From Oceanispirochaeta crateris (GTDB lineage: Bacteria > Spirochaetota > Spirochaetia > DSM-2461), in the NCBI RefSeq assembly GCF_008329965.1, contig NZ_CP036150.1, positions 3,452,439 through 3,516,438 on the forward strand: 64,000 nt of DNA, given 5' to 3'. Both the position numbers and the translations under genes were made by a program. Under the pieces are notes generated by a model. That model did not search any database and was not told the origin of the DNA. It was given only the letters and a program-made list of their open reading frames with translations. Below are positions 18,230 to 27,516 of this stretch, piece after piece (positions within the stretch are counted from its first letter, which is position 1; each line of letters begins with the position of its first letter).

Positions 18230-19414
18230 TTAAACCTCTGTCCAGGCGCTTTTATCCGCGGAGGATTTTAGTACGGCCTGAACAAAACGGAGGCCTGCCA
18301 GACCATCCTTTTCGTCAGGACAGGTCAGGGCTTCTGGACGTGGGGATGAACCGGCCCTTTTGGCGGCTACCGCTTCTGCGGCATCCCTGTAAATGTTCGC
18401 AAAACCGTCAGGGAATCCTTCGGGGTGGCCTGCAACAATATGGCTGGCATAGGCGCTCAGAGGAAGCGTACCCGGACCATTGGGAGTTCGGATTTCAGCC
18501 GGACGTCCCAGGGGTTTGAAGAATAGCCTCTGAGGAATTTCCTGTCCCCATTCAAGACTGCCCTTTGTTCCTGAAATCCTGAACTGGAGTGAATTTTCTA
18601 CACCGGCGGCAGCCTGGGTGACCCAGAAACTGCCTCTGGCTCCATTTTCCATTTTGAGGAGGGCACCCGTATAGTCGTGGATGACTCTGCCCGGGACTAT
18701 GGCTCCTGCTTCGGCGGCAACTTCTTTGACTTCCATTCCCGTTACATAACGGATAAGGTTATGAGCATGGGTTCCAATATCTCCCATGACGAGGGAAGGA
18801 CCGCCTTTATCTGTTCTGTAGCGCCAGGGAGCATTCGTACCTTGGGGGTCTGGCGTAGATTCGTCCGCTTTGCCTCCCTGCACATATTCGATTTGTATCA
18901 GTCTGATCTCTCCAATTTCTCCGGCTTCAACCATGGCTCTGGCCTGGCGGGTCATCGGATAACCTGTATAATTATGGGTCAGGCGAAAGATTCTATTTGT
19001 CTCTTTTACAATCCCGACAAGCTTTTCTGCTTCTTCTATTGTGTTTGTCATCGGTTTGTCACAAATCACATCCATACCGGCTTTCAGAGCCGCCGTCGCA
19101 TAGAGGAAATGGCTGTCATTGGGAGTCATTATGGCAATGATTTCAGCTCCATCGGTTCTTGATGCTTCAGTTTTGATCAGTTCAAGGCCATCATTGAAAA
19201 TTCTGTCTTCTGGGAGACCTAAGGCTTTGCCACCTTCAAAAGCCCGTTCAGACCGAGTGGAAACAGCGGCTGCCACAAGGTCATAACAATCTGTCAGCCG
19301 GGCTGCCTGGCGATGCATTCCTCCAATAAAAGAACCGGGGCCTCCTCCTATGACTGCCAGCCTGAGGCGTCTATTCAGGTGATGAAGGGCCGGGTTGTAT
19401 CCGTCTTTACTCAT
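18230..19414 (-). CDS. Gfo/Idh/MocA-family oxidoreductase
   Basis: A 394-residue NAD(P)-dependent dehydrogenase of the Gfo/Idh/MocA family. The N-terminal Rossmann motif reads VIGGGPGSFIGGMH, and the conserved catalytic-loop Lys is in CDKPM (family EKP). The C-terminal half is the usual alpha/beta sheet domain (GDIGTHAHNLIRYV with the conserved D and H). Related enzymes act on inositols, glucose-fructose and other sugars; the substrate here cannot be assigned. GGAG lies 7 bases before the ATG. It is 27 bp from mrp on the same strand, so co-transcription is possible. Confidence 0.85.
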   Translation of the reverse strand: MSKDGYNPALHHLNRRLRLAVIGGGPGSFIGGMHRQAARLTDCYDLVAAAVSTRSERAFEGGKALGLPEDRIFNDGLELIKTEASRTDGAEIIAIMTPNDSHFLYATAALKAGMDVICDKPMTNTIEEAEKLVGIVKETNRIFRLTHNYTGYPMTRQARAMVEAGEIGEIRLIQIEYVQGGKADESTPDPQGTNAPWRYRTDKGGPSLVMGDIGTHAHNLIRYVTGMEVKEVAAEAGAIVPGRVIHDYTGALLKMENGARGSFWVTQAAAGVENSLQFRISGTKGSLEWGQEIPQRLFFKPLGRPAEIRTPNGPGTLPLSAYASHIVAGHPEGFPDGFANIYRDAAEAVAAKRAGSSPRPEALTCPDEKDGLAGLRFVQAVLKSSADKSAWTEV

Positions 19415-19737
19415 CTAATCACTCCATTTTATTGTTTGTGACAAAATCAGTATAACTCTCCCCCTTAGTAAGGTTCAACTAAGTTGGAGAGCCTGAATGA
19501 TCATTTTTTTGAGGTATTGTCTCATTTTTTAAGGATTCTAATATTAGACAGATTCTAAAAGGGGACTTCTCCTGGAGGCTTAACCGACGGTGGCCCAGGT
19601 GAAATGGTTTGAATGTTCGAAAAGGAAGATTTTGTTAAGGTGGGGGAGGGATTTCTGACCCAATGTCAGAACCGTATCCTGTCTCTTCCAGGAAAAACCC
19701 AGAGAGACAGGATCGCTTTCAGCGTATTTAAAGTCCT
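19415..19737. other. 323-bp gene-poor gap between oxidoreductase and aminotransferase
   Basis: The right side holds an 11-bp perfect inverted repeat (19676-19686/19703-19713; ATCCTGTCTCT and its complement, 16-base loop) downstream of the aminotransferase stop. It is a possible terminator but lacks a U run. A 50-codon plus-strand frame (19613-19765) with AGGTGA 9 bases upstream crosses this hairpin and the 3' end of the aminotransferase. I do not recognise its product and do not call it a gene. The left part is AT-rich and probably holds the oxidoreductase promoter. Confidence 0.5.
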
Positions 19738-21024
19738 TTATTTGAGGTCTTTGCAGGCACTGTAGATATTGTTGAAAAGTTCTTCAATAAATTTTTCGGG
19801 AAGAGATGAGTAGGCTACGCGGATGAGAGAACCCAATGCAATAATACCGGTATCATAATCACTGAGGAGTTTTTGTCTGACCTCTTCGGCGTTACCTTTT
19901 TTCAAATCGATGCACATGAAATATCCTGAATTGTAAGGGACTGCATCAAAAAATTCTGAATACTCCGGATGATTGTTCAATGTCACTCTTACCCGATCAT
20001 AGCGAGACTTCATCAGCTGATATTTTGATTCTTTGTCTGCTGAATAACCTGGATCATCATAGGCAGCGAGCAGTAGGTTTTGTGAGAGGATGGAGTCGTT
20101 TGAGATATTTCCCCTTACCGCACCGGCTATTTTGTCGACCATGGCCTGTCCTGACTCTTCGGTCATACCCTTCCAGCTGAAAGTGACAAAGCCGACTCTG
20201 AAGCCCCATACGTAGTCTTCCTTTGTTGCTCCATCAACCTTAACGGCAAGTACATTTTCATGGAGTGTGGCCAGATGGGAAAATATGGATTCCGTTCCTA
20301 CGCCTTTTTCAAAAACTAAACCGAAGTAGGCATCGTCAATGAGAACCGCAATCTTTTTCCCTGCTTCTGCCGCTTCAAGCAGAGCATCTTTGATCCCAAG
20401 CATTTCTGATTCGGTAGGAGTGTATCCTGTGGGGTTGTTGGGAAAATTCAAAAGGAGAACTTTTTTCTCTCCAGGTGAAAGCAGTTTGTTTTTCATACCC
20501 TCTAGGTTGAAACCATTGTTTTTATACATGGGAAATGTATCAAATTCAGCCAGGTAGGCATTTTTGAAAACCAGATTATAGTTCCCCCAATAGTATTCGG
20601 GGAGAATGACAGTATCGCCTTCATCCAGAAAGAGGTAGCCTGCCATGGATAGACCGTGTGTCAGTGCATTTGTGACAACAGGCAGTGTCAATCTTGTTGA
20701 CTCCAGGGAGGGGTTTTTCTTCTTAATAATGGATTGCCAGCTTTTTCTGAGGGGAAGAAGGCCGTAGCTTGAGGCATAGGGGAATACTTTTTCTGGGGGA
20801 AGTTTTACCAATGACTCAATGGCAGACAGCCTGAGTGGAGAACCATCGTCTTCAGTTGCTATTCCTATGGAAGCATTGATTTTCTTTCCGCTTGCATCCT
20901 GTCCCTGCATGAGAAGGCCTTTTTTGGGGAAGAATATTGCTTTTCCTCTTTTCGATAATAGGGAAAAAATGGCGGGATTCTGTGCTTCCAGAATACTATT
21001 GAGTGCAGAAGCCTGTGGATTCAT
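19738..21024 (-). CDS. class I/II PLP-dependent aminotransferase
   Basis: A 428-residue fold-type I aminotransferase. GAGGAG lies 7 bases before the ATG at 21024, which is better than the ATG at 21039. Features are the cofactor-binding YASSYGLLPLR block, NFPNNPTGYTPTESE (Asn contacting the PLP O3), IDDAYFGL (Asp to the PLP nitrogen), and VDGATKEDYVWGFRVGF, where the Lys in ATKED is the probable Schiff-base residue and the Arg of FRVGF lies in the phosphate/carboxylate region. The substrate cannot be assigned. It could serve aromatic or aliphatic amino acids. It is monocistronic. Confidence 0.88.
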   Translation of the reverse strand: MNPQASALNSILEAQNPAIFSLLSKRGKAIFFPKKGLLMQGQDASGKKINASIGIATEDDGSPLRLSAIESLVKLPPEKVFPYASSYGLLPLRKSWQSIIKKKNPSLESTRLTLPVVTNALTHGLSMAGYLFLDEGDTVILPEYYWGNYNLVFKNAYLAEFDTFPMYKNNGFNLEGMKNKLLSPGEKKVLLLNFPNNPTGYTPTESEMLGIKDALLEAAEAGKKIAVLIDDAYFGLVFEKGVGTESIFSHLATLHENVLAVKVDGATKEDYVWGFRVGFVTFSWKGMTEESGQAMVDKIAGAVRGNISNDSILSQNLLLAAYDDPGYSADKESKYQLMKSRYDRVRVTLNNHPEYSEFFDAVPYNSGYFMCIDLKKGNAEEVRQKLLSDYDTGIIALGSLIRVAYSSLPEKFIEELFNNIYSACKDLK

Positions 21025-21161
21025 GATAATTCTCCTCACTGTTCATTTAAGGGTTTTTGATTTCTTGATTTTGTCATATAGGATATAGGATTTAATCATA
21101 TCGAAAGTTCTCAATCGTGGGAATCCTCTTGTCCTATCCTGGTGTGTGAATTATCATTAAA

Positions 21162-22559
21162 ATGATGGAATATCAGGTAAAAATTCATGGAACGAGTCAA
21201 ATAGAAGTCAAAGTCAGTTATCCATTGATCAATAAAGAAAAATACAGTCATTTCAGGATGACCGCTGTCTTTTTTATTCCAGAACAGCTTGGTGTCCATG
21301 AAAGGGCCTTTCCCAGAGAGCGGCTTTTATCAGATTTGAGCGTTTATACCCGTTTTACAACTCCCAGAATTTCATTATCAGAACTCCTGTCAAAGGACTG
21401 TGAATCCAGTCCTCTCACCAGGCTGAATCATTTGTGGTCCAAGCCTCAAAAGAGCAAATCCTGGAGAACCAGGGTCATATACGAACTAAAAACCCTTGTG
21501 AATATTGTTCTTTCAGAAACGGGTAGTTTAATTGAAGCCTCAGAATATGTAGAACCTGAAGTTACCGATGCAATCATCGATGCCGTTTCAAAACTGATCA
21601 GCGCGATGCATAAAAACAAAAAACCATTCCCCGGGAAAATCAAGCAACCCCTCATCTGGACCCTGGAAGACTTAGGAAAAGACGGGCCGCCTTCCAAAAA
21701 GCTGAATAAACGATTTGAATCTTCCTTGAACCGAATCCTGCACACGAGGAAAAAATATGGCTGGGATATTCCTGTAGACCCTCATGATTTTATGGCAGAA
21801 AGAATGGTTTACCGGAGTCATAAACTGAAAAAATGGGCTCAGGAGTCTCTGTTCCTTTCTGTTTATAATTCCAGAGCCGCCGCCAGTGTGGCTCAATTTC
21901 TTTTGGGACTCGCCGCGGCAGTTGCCATGGCCTTTGCCGTCACTGCTACAATCCTTTCCATGAAATGGTTTCCCCAAGGCAGCATGTATTGGGCTCTCAT
22001 CGCTGTCATTGCCTATTCTTTAAAAGATCGGATCAAGGAGAATCTGCGCAGTATTTTCCTGGGAATCTCTCCTTTTCTGGTCGCTGACCGCTTGCACCGG
22101 CTCGTCGATCCCAGGACGGATCGCAGATGCGGTAAGATCAGGGAATCTGTTTCTTTTTCCGAGATGAAAAAGCTGAATGAGGATATAAAGCATTTCAGGA
22201 GAGCCGGGAAGGATAAGCTGAGCCTGGGGCTGCTCCATGAGAAAATCCTTAAATATAAGAAGGATTATATTATCCACACAGTTCCTCTTTTTGAGAATCA
22301 TACCCGCTTGTCTGGAATCACCGATATTGTCCGTTTAGACATGTCCAACTGGGTGCAGAAGATGGATGACAGCATTGAGTATCTCTCCTGCCGGATTGGC
22401 GACGAATATGGGGAGATGAAAACCAACAGAGTGTATCATGTCAATATGGTTCTAAAACTCGAAAGGCCTGAATCCAAGTATCCCGATATCATGCAACGGT
22501 ACCGAATCATCATGGCTCGGAAGGGTATTTTGCGAATTGAAGAAGTCAATATCCGTTAG
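21162..22559 (+). CDS. unknown protein with a central pair of TM helices
   Basis: A 465-residue protein I do not recognise. The N-terminal ~230 residues are soluble and mixed alpha/beta. Around residues 245-290 lies an Ala-rich hydrophobic hairpin (FLLGLAAAVAMAFAVTATIL, then YWALIAVIAYSL), likely two TM helices, followed by a basic segment (KDRIKENLRSIF) and a second soluble domain of about 170 residues rich in charged helices. With a short hairpin loop both soluble parts would face the cytoplasm. No ribosome binding site is obvious before the ATG. It ends 22 bp from the convergent AraC gene. No function is proposed. Confidence 0.75.
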   Translation: MMEYQVKIHGTSQIEVKVSYPLINKEKYSHFRMTAVFFIPEQLGVHERAFPRERLLSDLSVYTRFTTPRISLSELLSKDCESSPLTRLNHLWSKPQKSKSWRTRVIYELKTLVNIVLSETGSLIEASEYVEPEVTDAIIDAVSKLISAMHKNKKPFPGKIKQPLIWTLEDLGKDGPPSKKLNKRFESSLNRILHTRKKYGWDIPVDPHDFMAERMVYRSHKLKKWAQESLFLSVYNSRAAASVAQFLLGLAAAVAMAFAVTATILSMKWFPQGSMYWALIAVIAYSLKDRIKENLRSIFLGISPFLVADRLHRLVDPRTDRRCGKIRESVSFSEMKKLNEDIKHFRRAGKDKLSLGLLHEKILKYKKDYIIHTVPLFENHTRLSGITDIVRLDMSNWVQKMDDSIEYLSCRIGDEYGEMKTNRVYHVNMVLKLERPESKYPDIMQRYRIIMARKGILRIEEVNIR

Positions 22560-22581
22560 TTTTTTCATGACATGATCATCT

Positions 22582-23403
22582 TCATTGATCAGGCTCCTTG
22601 TCGACAAACTGAAGGTACTGTTTTCTATAGATGGACGGGGCAGTCCCTGTGTACTGTTTGAAGACCCTGCTAAAGTGGAATTCGCTATAAAAGTTTAGAT
22701 CCTGGGCAATGGTCAGCAGTGTTCTGTCCGTACTAGTGAGCATGGCGCCAGCCGCTTCAATCTTTAACTTCATAAAATACTTCATGGGAGTGGTTTTCAT
22801 TTTCTGTTGAAACAGACGGATAAAATAGGAATTGCTGAGTCCAAGCCTCTGGGCTATATCCTCCAGTTCCAGGTTGTTGGTGATGTTGTTTTGCATGATT
22901 CTGAGTGCTTTTTCAATATGGCTGTTCCGGCTGTCCGAAAAATGAAAATCCTCTTCACCCGATAGGACATAAAGAAATGAGATCAATTGATGAACCGCAG
23001 ACTGTCTTAGGGCTCTATTGGCGGAGAGTCCTTTCTCCTTGATTTCTTCAAAGAAAAATCGGTAGTTCGTTCCGAGATGATACAATCTGTTTGATTTGAG
23101 ATCTATGGAGAGGAGGCGGTGAATTTCTCTGTCGGAATCTTCAGTCCCTATCAACACGGCATAGTAGGAGAGAGGGTTGTCATCATCCTGTACAATGATG
23201 GAATGGTGAATCTCGGGGGATGTGAGGAAGAGGGTCCCCGGCTCGATTCGGAAGCGTGTCCTGTCATTGAGAAAACTGGCATTTCCCTGAATAAAATAAT
23301 GAAGCTCAAACTCGTTTTTACCATGAGAATGATAACGGCTGTGCCACCTTATTTCGGTTTCTTCCTTCATCTGGTAGACAAATACAACATCCAGAATCTT
23401 CAT
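22582..23403 (-). CDS. AraC-family regulator, probable xylose regulator
   Basis: A 273-residue protein with an N-terminal cupin sensor domain (HSRYHSHGKNEFELHYFIQG; His/Glu-rich as in AraC cupins) and a C-terminal double helix-turn-helix (residues ~170-265: LEDIAQRLGLSNSYFIRLFQQKM and IAQDLNFYSEFHFSRVFKQYTG). It is transcribed divergently from xylulokinase and xylose isomerase, so control of these genes by xylose is the simplest inference. Two direct GTCAATT repeats 20 bp apart in the shared intergenic region are good candidates for its operator. Confidence 0.88.
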   Translation of the reverse strand: MKILDVVFVYQMKEETEIRWHSRYHSHGKNEFELHYFIQGNASFLNDRTRFRIEPGTLFLTSPEIHHSIIVQDDDNPLSYYAVLIGTEDSDREIHRLLSIDLKSNRLYHLGTNYRFFFEEIKEKGLSANRALRQSAVHQLISFLYVLSGEEDFHFSDSRNSHIEKALRIMQNNITNNLELEDIAQRLGLSNSYFIRLFQQKMKTTPMKYFMKLKIEAAGAMLTSTDRTLLTIAQDLNFYSEFHFSRVFKQYTGTAPSIYRKQYLQFVDKEPDQ

Positions 23404-23420
23404 TTTAAGCCCCTGTACAG

Positions 23421-23447
23421 GTCAATTATATGTATGAACAGTCAATT
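23421..23447. promoter_or_regulatory. candidate AraC-type operator (direct repeats)
   Basis: GTCAATT occurs at 23421-23427 and again at 23441-23447, exactly two helical turns apart, each preceded by ACA(G). A possible -10 (TATAAA, 23485-23490) for xylB follows about 40 bp later with a poor -35, as expected for an activator-dependent promoter. The assignment to the adjacent AraC protein is inferred. Confidence 0.45.
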
Positions 23448-23574
23448 CTGTCCATTCCTTTCACTTCTTGCCCGACGAATACTATATAAAGATTGTATTT
23501 CCCGAGTATTCAGCTTTGCTATCCAGAGCTGTAGACGGGGACCGTATTCAATACAGTTGATAGTGGAGGATTCT

Positions 23575-25068
23575 TTGAAAACCATAATTGGAATAGATAA
23601 CGGCACACAGAGCACTAAGGTCGTCTTTTATGACTTTGAAAATAAAACTATTGCAGCCTCAGCGTCAGCAGGGCATGAAATGATTTCCAGAGATGACGGC
23701 AGCCGGGAGCAGAAGGCTTCCTGGTGGATAGAGGCCCTGGCATCCTGTTTCGATCAGATTGATCCGGAAATCCGGAAAACGGCCCAGGCTGTGGGTGTCT
23801 CCGGGCAGCAGCACGGCTTTGTTCCCATTGATTCCCAGGGAATGGTGCTCAACGATGTCAAACTCTGGTGTGATACGTCTACAGCGGCGGAATGCAGGGA
23901 ATTGACCGAAGCCTATGGTGATGATACAAGGCTGTTGGAAGAAGGGGGAAATCTGATACTACCAGGTTATACTGCTTCTAAAATTCTTTGGTTTAGAAAG
24001 GCTCATCCAGACGCCTATGCCAGAATGGCAACGGTTTTACTGCCCCATGATTATCTGAATTATTACCTCACAGGAAAGGCTGTCATGGAGTATGGAGATG
24101 CTTCGGGAACTGCGCTTCTGGATGTTCGAAACAGATGCTGGAACAGGGATCTTGTGAAGGCTCTTGATCCGGACAGAGATCTTATGAGTTGTTTACCCGA
24201 TTTGATCGAACCTTGGGAGGCCGCCGGCCGTGTTTTACCCCATGTGGCTTCCCGTTTTGGAATTCCTGCAGGAATTCCTGTTTCTTCCGGTGGAGGAGAC
24301 AATATGATGGGGGCGGTGGGAACCGGGACGACAAAGGATGGTGTTCTGACAATGAGCCTGGGAACCAGCGGAACCCTCTATGGATATTCAGATAAACCCA
24401 TAATAGACCCGGATGGGAATTTGGCGGCTTTCTGCTCCAGTTCCGGAGGATGGTTGCCCCTTTTGTGTACCATGAACTGTACGGTGGCTACGGAGTTAAT
24501 GCGACAGCTTTTTGATATTGGTGTCAAAGAGTTTGATGAGCTGGGAGCCCGCTCTACAGTCGGAGCCGAAGGAATCCTCACTCTCCCTTTCTTTAATGGA
24601 GAACGGACACCCAACCTTCCTCATGGACGGGGATGTATTGTGGGTATGACAGCCGGGAACGTCAAAAAAGAGAATATGTTTCGCTCTGCCCTGGAGGCGG
24701 CCATTTTGGGATTGAAGCTTGGGCTCGACTCCTTTGAAAAATTGGGATTCAAACCCCGGGAAGTCCGTCTCATCGGAGGAGGAGCCAATTCGAAAATATG
24801 GAGGCAGATCACGGCGGATGTCATGAACCTTCCTGTGGTGGTGCCAGTCAATGCCGAGGCAGCGGCCCTGGGGGCGGCAATTCAGGCTCTATGGTGTCTG
24901 AAAAAGCTGGATGGACTCGATGCGGATCTCAACAGTCTCATCGATGAACATGTAGAACTGGATTCGGGTAAGGGCTGTCTTCCTGATCCGGAAAGAGTCA
25001 AAAAGTACAAAGAGGTTTACGCAGAGTATAGCAAATATGTGAATGCTCTCACTCCTCTTTTTTCATAG
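23575..25068 (+). CDS. xylB: xylulokinase
   Basis: A 497-residue FGGY-family kinase that phosphorylates D-xylulose to xylulose 5-phosphate. I chose the TTG at 23575 because GGAGG lies 6 bases upstream and the protein then begins KTIIGIDNGTQSTKVVFYD, the standard family N-terminus. The longer upstream frame crosses the promoter and the AraC gene. Other hallmarks are SGQQHGFVP, GDASGTALLDV, TMSLGTSGTLYGYS and the second ATP-binding block LIGGGANSKIWRQI. It is followed 44 bp later by xylose isomerase, and together they complete xylose entry into the pentose phosphate pathway. Confidence 0.92.
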   Translation: MKTIIGIDNGTQSTKVVFYDFENKTIAASASAGHEMISRDDGSREQKASWWIEALASCFDQIDPEIRKTAQAVGVSGQQHGFVPIDSQGMVLNDVKLWCDTSTAAECRELTEAYGDDTRLLEEGGNLILPGYTASKILWFRKAHPDAYARMATVLLPHDYLNYYLTGKAVMEYGDASGTALLDVRNRCWNRDLVKALDPDRDLMSCLPDLIEPWEAAGRVLPHVASRFGIPAGIPVSSGGGDNMMGAVGTGTTKDGVLTMSLGTSGTLYGYSDKPIIDPDGNLAAFCSSSGGWLPLLCTMNCTVATELMRQLFDIGVKEFDELGARSTVGAEGILTLPFFNGERTPNLPHGRGCIVGMTAGNVKKENMFRSALEAAILGLKLGLDSFEKLGFKPREVRLIGGGANSKIWRQITADVMNLPVVVPVNAEAAALGAAIQALWCLKKLDGLDADLNSLIDEHVELDSGKGCLPDPERVKKYKEVYAEYSKYVNALTPLFS

Positions 25069-25112
25069 AAGTTGTTTTTGGTTTAAAGATTATTGTTACA
25101 TAGGAGTATTTT

Positions 25113-26447
25113 ATGAGTCAGGTATTTATTGGGGATAAAGAGTATTTTAAGGGGATAGGCAAGATTCCTTTCGAAGGGAAAGGTTCTGATAATCCTTTGG
25201 CCTTTAAGTTTTATGACGAGAACAAGAAGGTCCTGGGCAAGACGATGAAAGATCACCTCCGCTTTGGTATTGCCTACTGGCATAGCTTCTGTGCCGATGG
25301 GGGGGATCCCTTTGGTAACGCCACACTGATTCATCCCTGGGCACAGGCTGAAGGGTTGGAAAAGGCAAGAAATAAAGCCGATGCCGCCTTTGAGTTCATC
25401 TCGAAACTGGGAGCACCCTACTACTGCTTTCATGATGTTGATGCCTCCCCCGAAGGTTCGAACCTTTCAGAATATGAAAGCAATCTGCAAACAGTGACTA
25501 AAATGCTGAAAGAAAGACAGGATGCCACAGGGATTAAGCTGCTTTGGAATACAGCCAACCTGTTTTCTAATCCCCGGTATATGAACGGGGCTTCCACCAA
25601 CCCAGATTTCAGAGTCTTGGCCTATGGTGCGGCCCAGATCAAGGCTTGTCTCGAAGCCAATGTGGCCTTAGGTGGAGAAGGGTATACATTTTGGGGTGGA
25701 CGTGAGGGATATATGTCTCTTTACAACACGAATATGAAGAGAGAGAAGGATCATTTGGCCCAGTTCCTCATAGCCGCAAGAGACTATGGAAGAAAAATTG
25801 GATTCAAGGGGAAATTTTATATTGAGCCTAAGCCCATGGAACCCTCAAAACATCAATATGATTACGATGCGGAGACAGTGATTAATTTCATCAAGTCCAA
25901 TGGCCTCGAAGAAGATTTCGCCTGCAATATTGAAGCAAATCATGCCACTTTAGCGGGGCATTCCTTTGAACACGATATACAGTTGTCCGCAGAATATGGT
26001 CTTTTGGGAAGTGTGGATGCCAACAGGGGTGACATGCAAAATGGATGGGATACAGACCAGTTTCCCCATTCAGTCTATGAAACAACAGAGGTCATGCGGA
26101 TCATCCTGGCCATGGGAGGATTTAAAACCGGAGGTCTTAATTTCGACGCCAAAATCAGGAGGAATTCAACCGATATGGAAGACCTTTTTCTCGCTCATAT
26201 CGGCGGGATGGATACTTTTGCTCTGGGATTGGAAATGGCAGCCAAAATACAGGAAGACGGCCGGATGGATAAGATGAAATCCTCACGTTACTCCTCCTTT
26301 GATTCCGGATATGGTAAAGACTTTGAAGACGGAAAACTAACATTAGAAGATCTAACGAAACTGGCCCATGAAAATGGAGAACCTGCCATTATTAGCGGGA
26401 AACAGGAGCTCTTTGAAAATCTAGTGAATGAGGCCTTATTTGGATGA
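25113..26447 (+). CDS. xylA: xylose isomerase
   Basis: A 444-residue class II xylose isomerase that converts D-xylose to D-xylulose with two divalent metals. Conserved blocks seen are [13 protein letters not shown], the base pair H107/D110 in [24 protein letters not shown], the metal-site [30 protein letters not shown] and [14 protein letters not shown] precedes the ATG. A strong rho-independent terminator lies 70 bp after the stop. No xylose transporter is adjacent, so uptake must be encoded elsewhere. Confidence 0.96.
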   Translation: MSQVFIGDKEYFKGIGKIPFEGKGSDNPLAFKFYDENKKVLGKTMKDHLRFGIAYWHSFCADGGDPFGNATLIHPWAQAEGLEKARNKADAAFEFISKLGAPYYCFHDVDASPEGSNLSEYESNLQTVTKMLKERQDATGIKLLWNTANLFSNPRYMNGASTNPDFRVLAYGAAQIKACLEANVALGGEGYTFWGGREGYMSLYNTNMKREKDHLAQFLIAARDYGRKIGFKGKFYIEPKPMEPSKHQYDYDAETVINFIKSNGLEEDFACNIEANHATLAGHSFEHDIQLSAEYGLLGSVDANRGDMQNGWDTDQFPHSVYETTEVMRIILAMGGFKTGGLNFDAKIRRNSTDMEDLFLAHIGGMDTFALGLEMAAKIQEDGRMDKMKSSRYSSFDSGYGKDFEDGKLTLEDLTKLAHENGEPAIISGKQELFENLVNEALFG

Positions 26448-26515
26448 TTGCAGATTCCTGGTCTTTTTGAAGACCATGTCATTGAATGTGCCTTTAGAAT
26501 TGAATTAATCTATGC

Positions 26516-26551
26516 AGAAACCGGGTTTCTACAGTCCGGTTTCTTTTTTTT
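26516..26551 (+). terminator. intrinsic terminator after xylA
   Basis: A 9-bp perfect stem AGAAACCGG/CCGGTTTCT (26516-26524/26536-26544) with an 11-base loop, followed by a run of seven T. It ends the xylB-xylA transcript. Confidence 0.92.
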
Positions 26552-26675
26552 AGGATTATCTTTTCCATTATATTTAAATCGAAGCAATTTCTAAGCACGA
26601 TTACAATTGAAACCATTGGTTCGTCCCACTATACTGAACGTATATACTCTAAAAAACAGTTTGCAGGAAGGGATC

Positions 26676-27482
26676 ATGAATATCGGATTTATAGGCACCG
26701 GAAATATGGCTACCGCATTTATCGGTGGATTTTTAAAAGCAGGAATCATTGAAAAGGATCAAATATTTGTATCAGATGCATCTTCTGAAGCCTTAAATCG
26801 GATTTCTTCCCGATATGAAGGTCTTAATACGAGTACGGATAATCTGAAATTCCTGAGCAAACTGGATTTTCTATTCCTCTCCGTCAAACCCCATATCTAC
26901 GAACCAGTGATTAAGCAAATTCGAAATAGTGTCTCTGAAAATACAGTCATCATTACCATTGCTGCCGGAAAAACCAGGGCTCAGGTCCTGGAACTTTTCG
27001 GTAGAGATCTTAAGCTTGTGAGAACAATGCCCAATACGCCTGCTCTGGTTGGAGAGGGAATGACCGCAGTGTGCCCCGGTGACAATCTGAGTAACGATGA
27101 GATCGATCAGGTTCTGACTCTGTTGAATGCGGTTGGTAAAACCGAGATTCTTGAAGAACGTCTCATCGATGGTTACACCGCTCTTTGCGGCTCCAGTCCC
27201 GCATATGTTTATTTGTTTATCGAAGCCATGGCCGATGCCGCTGTGAGGGAAGGGCTCCCCCGGGATAAGGCTTATTCAATGGCTGCCCAGGCCGTGCTTG
27301 GTTCGGCCAAAATGGTCCTAGAAACAGGTCAACATCCCGGACAGCTCAAAGATCAGGTTTGTTCACCCGGAGGGTCAACAATTGAGGCCGTCACTGTCCT
27401 TGAAAAAACAGGATTCCGGTATTCTGTCATGGAAGCATTGAGGGTTTGTGCCGGAAAGTCCAAGAAACTGTCAGAAAGCTGA
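26676..27482 (+). CDS. proC: pyrroline-5-carboxylate reductase
   Basis: A 268-residue NADPH-dependent enzyme, the last step of proline synthesis. I chose the ATG at 26676, preceded by AGGAAGGG, because it puts the Rossmann motif IGFIGTGNMATAFIGG directly at the N-terminus. The upstream frame from 26607 adds a nonconserved leader. The C-terminal dimerisation domain carries DGYTALCGSSPAYVY and DQVCSPGGSTIEAV, the ProC signature. The next gene starts 35 bp downstream, so it may be co-transcribed with the signalling genes. Confidence 0.94.
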   Translation: MNIGFIGTGNMATAFIGGFLKAGIIEKDQIFVSDASSEALNRISSRYEGLNTSTDNLKFLSKLDFLFLSVKPHIYEPVIKQIRNSVSENTVIITIAAGKTRAQVLELFGRDLKLVRTMPNTPALVGEGMTAVCPGDNLSNDEIDQVLTLLNAVGKTEILEERLIDGYTALCGSSPAYVYLFIEAMADAAVREGLPRDKAYSMAAQAVLGSAKMVLETGQHPGQLKDQVCSPGGSTIEAVTVLEKTGFRYSVMEALRVCAGKSKKLSES

Positions 27483-27516
27483 TACAAGGGAAATTGGAAA
27501 AGAGGTCGGAAGCATC

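Noticed and set aside
23119-23574. In-frame extension upstream of xylB
   Set aside because: It crosses the divergent AraC gene and the promoter. GGAGG points to TTG at 23575, and the protein then matches the FGGY kinase N-terminus.
24259-24278. 20-bp perfect palindrome GGAATTCCTGCAGGAATTCC in xylB
   Set aside because: It arises from the repeated codons of GIPAGIP within a conserved coding region, so it is not a credible operator.
25453-25466. Palindrome AAGGTTCGAACCTT resembling a tRNA T-arm motif
   Set aside because: It lies inside the conserved xylose isomerase coding region, and no cloverleaf can be drawn around it.
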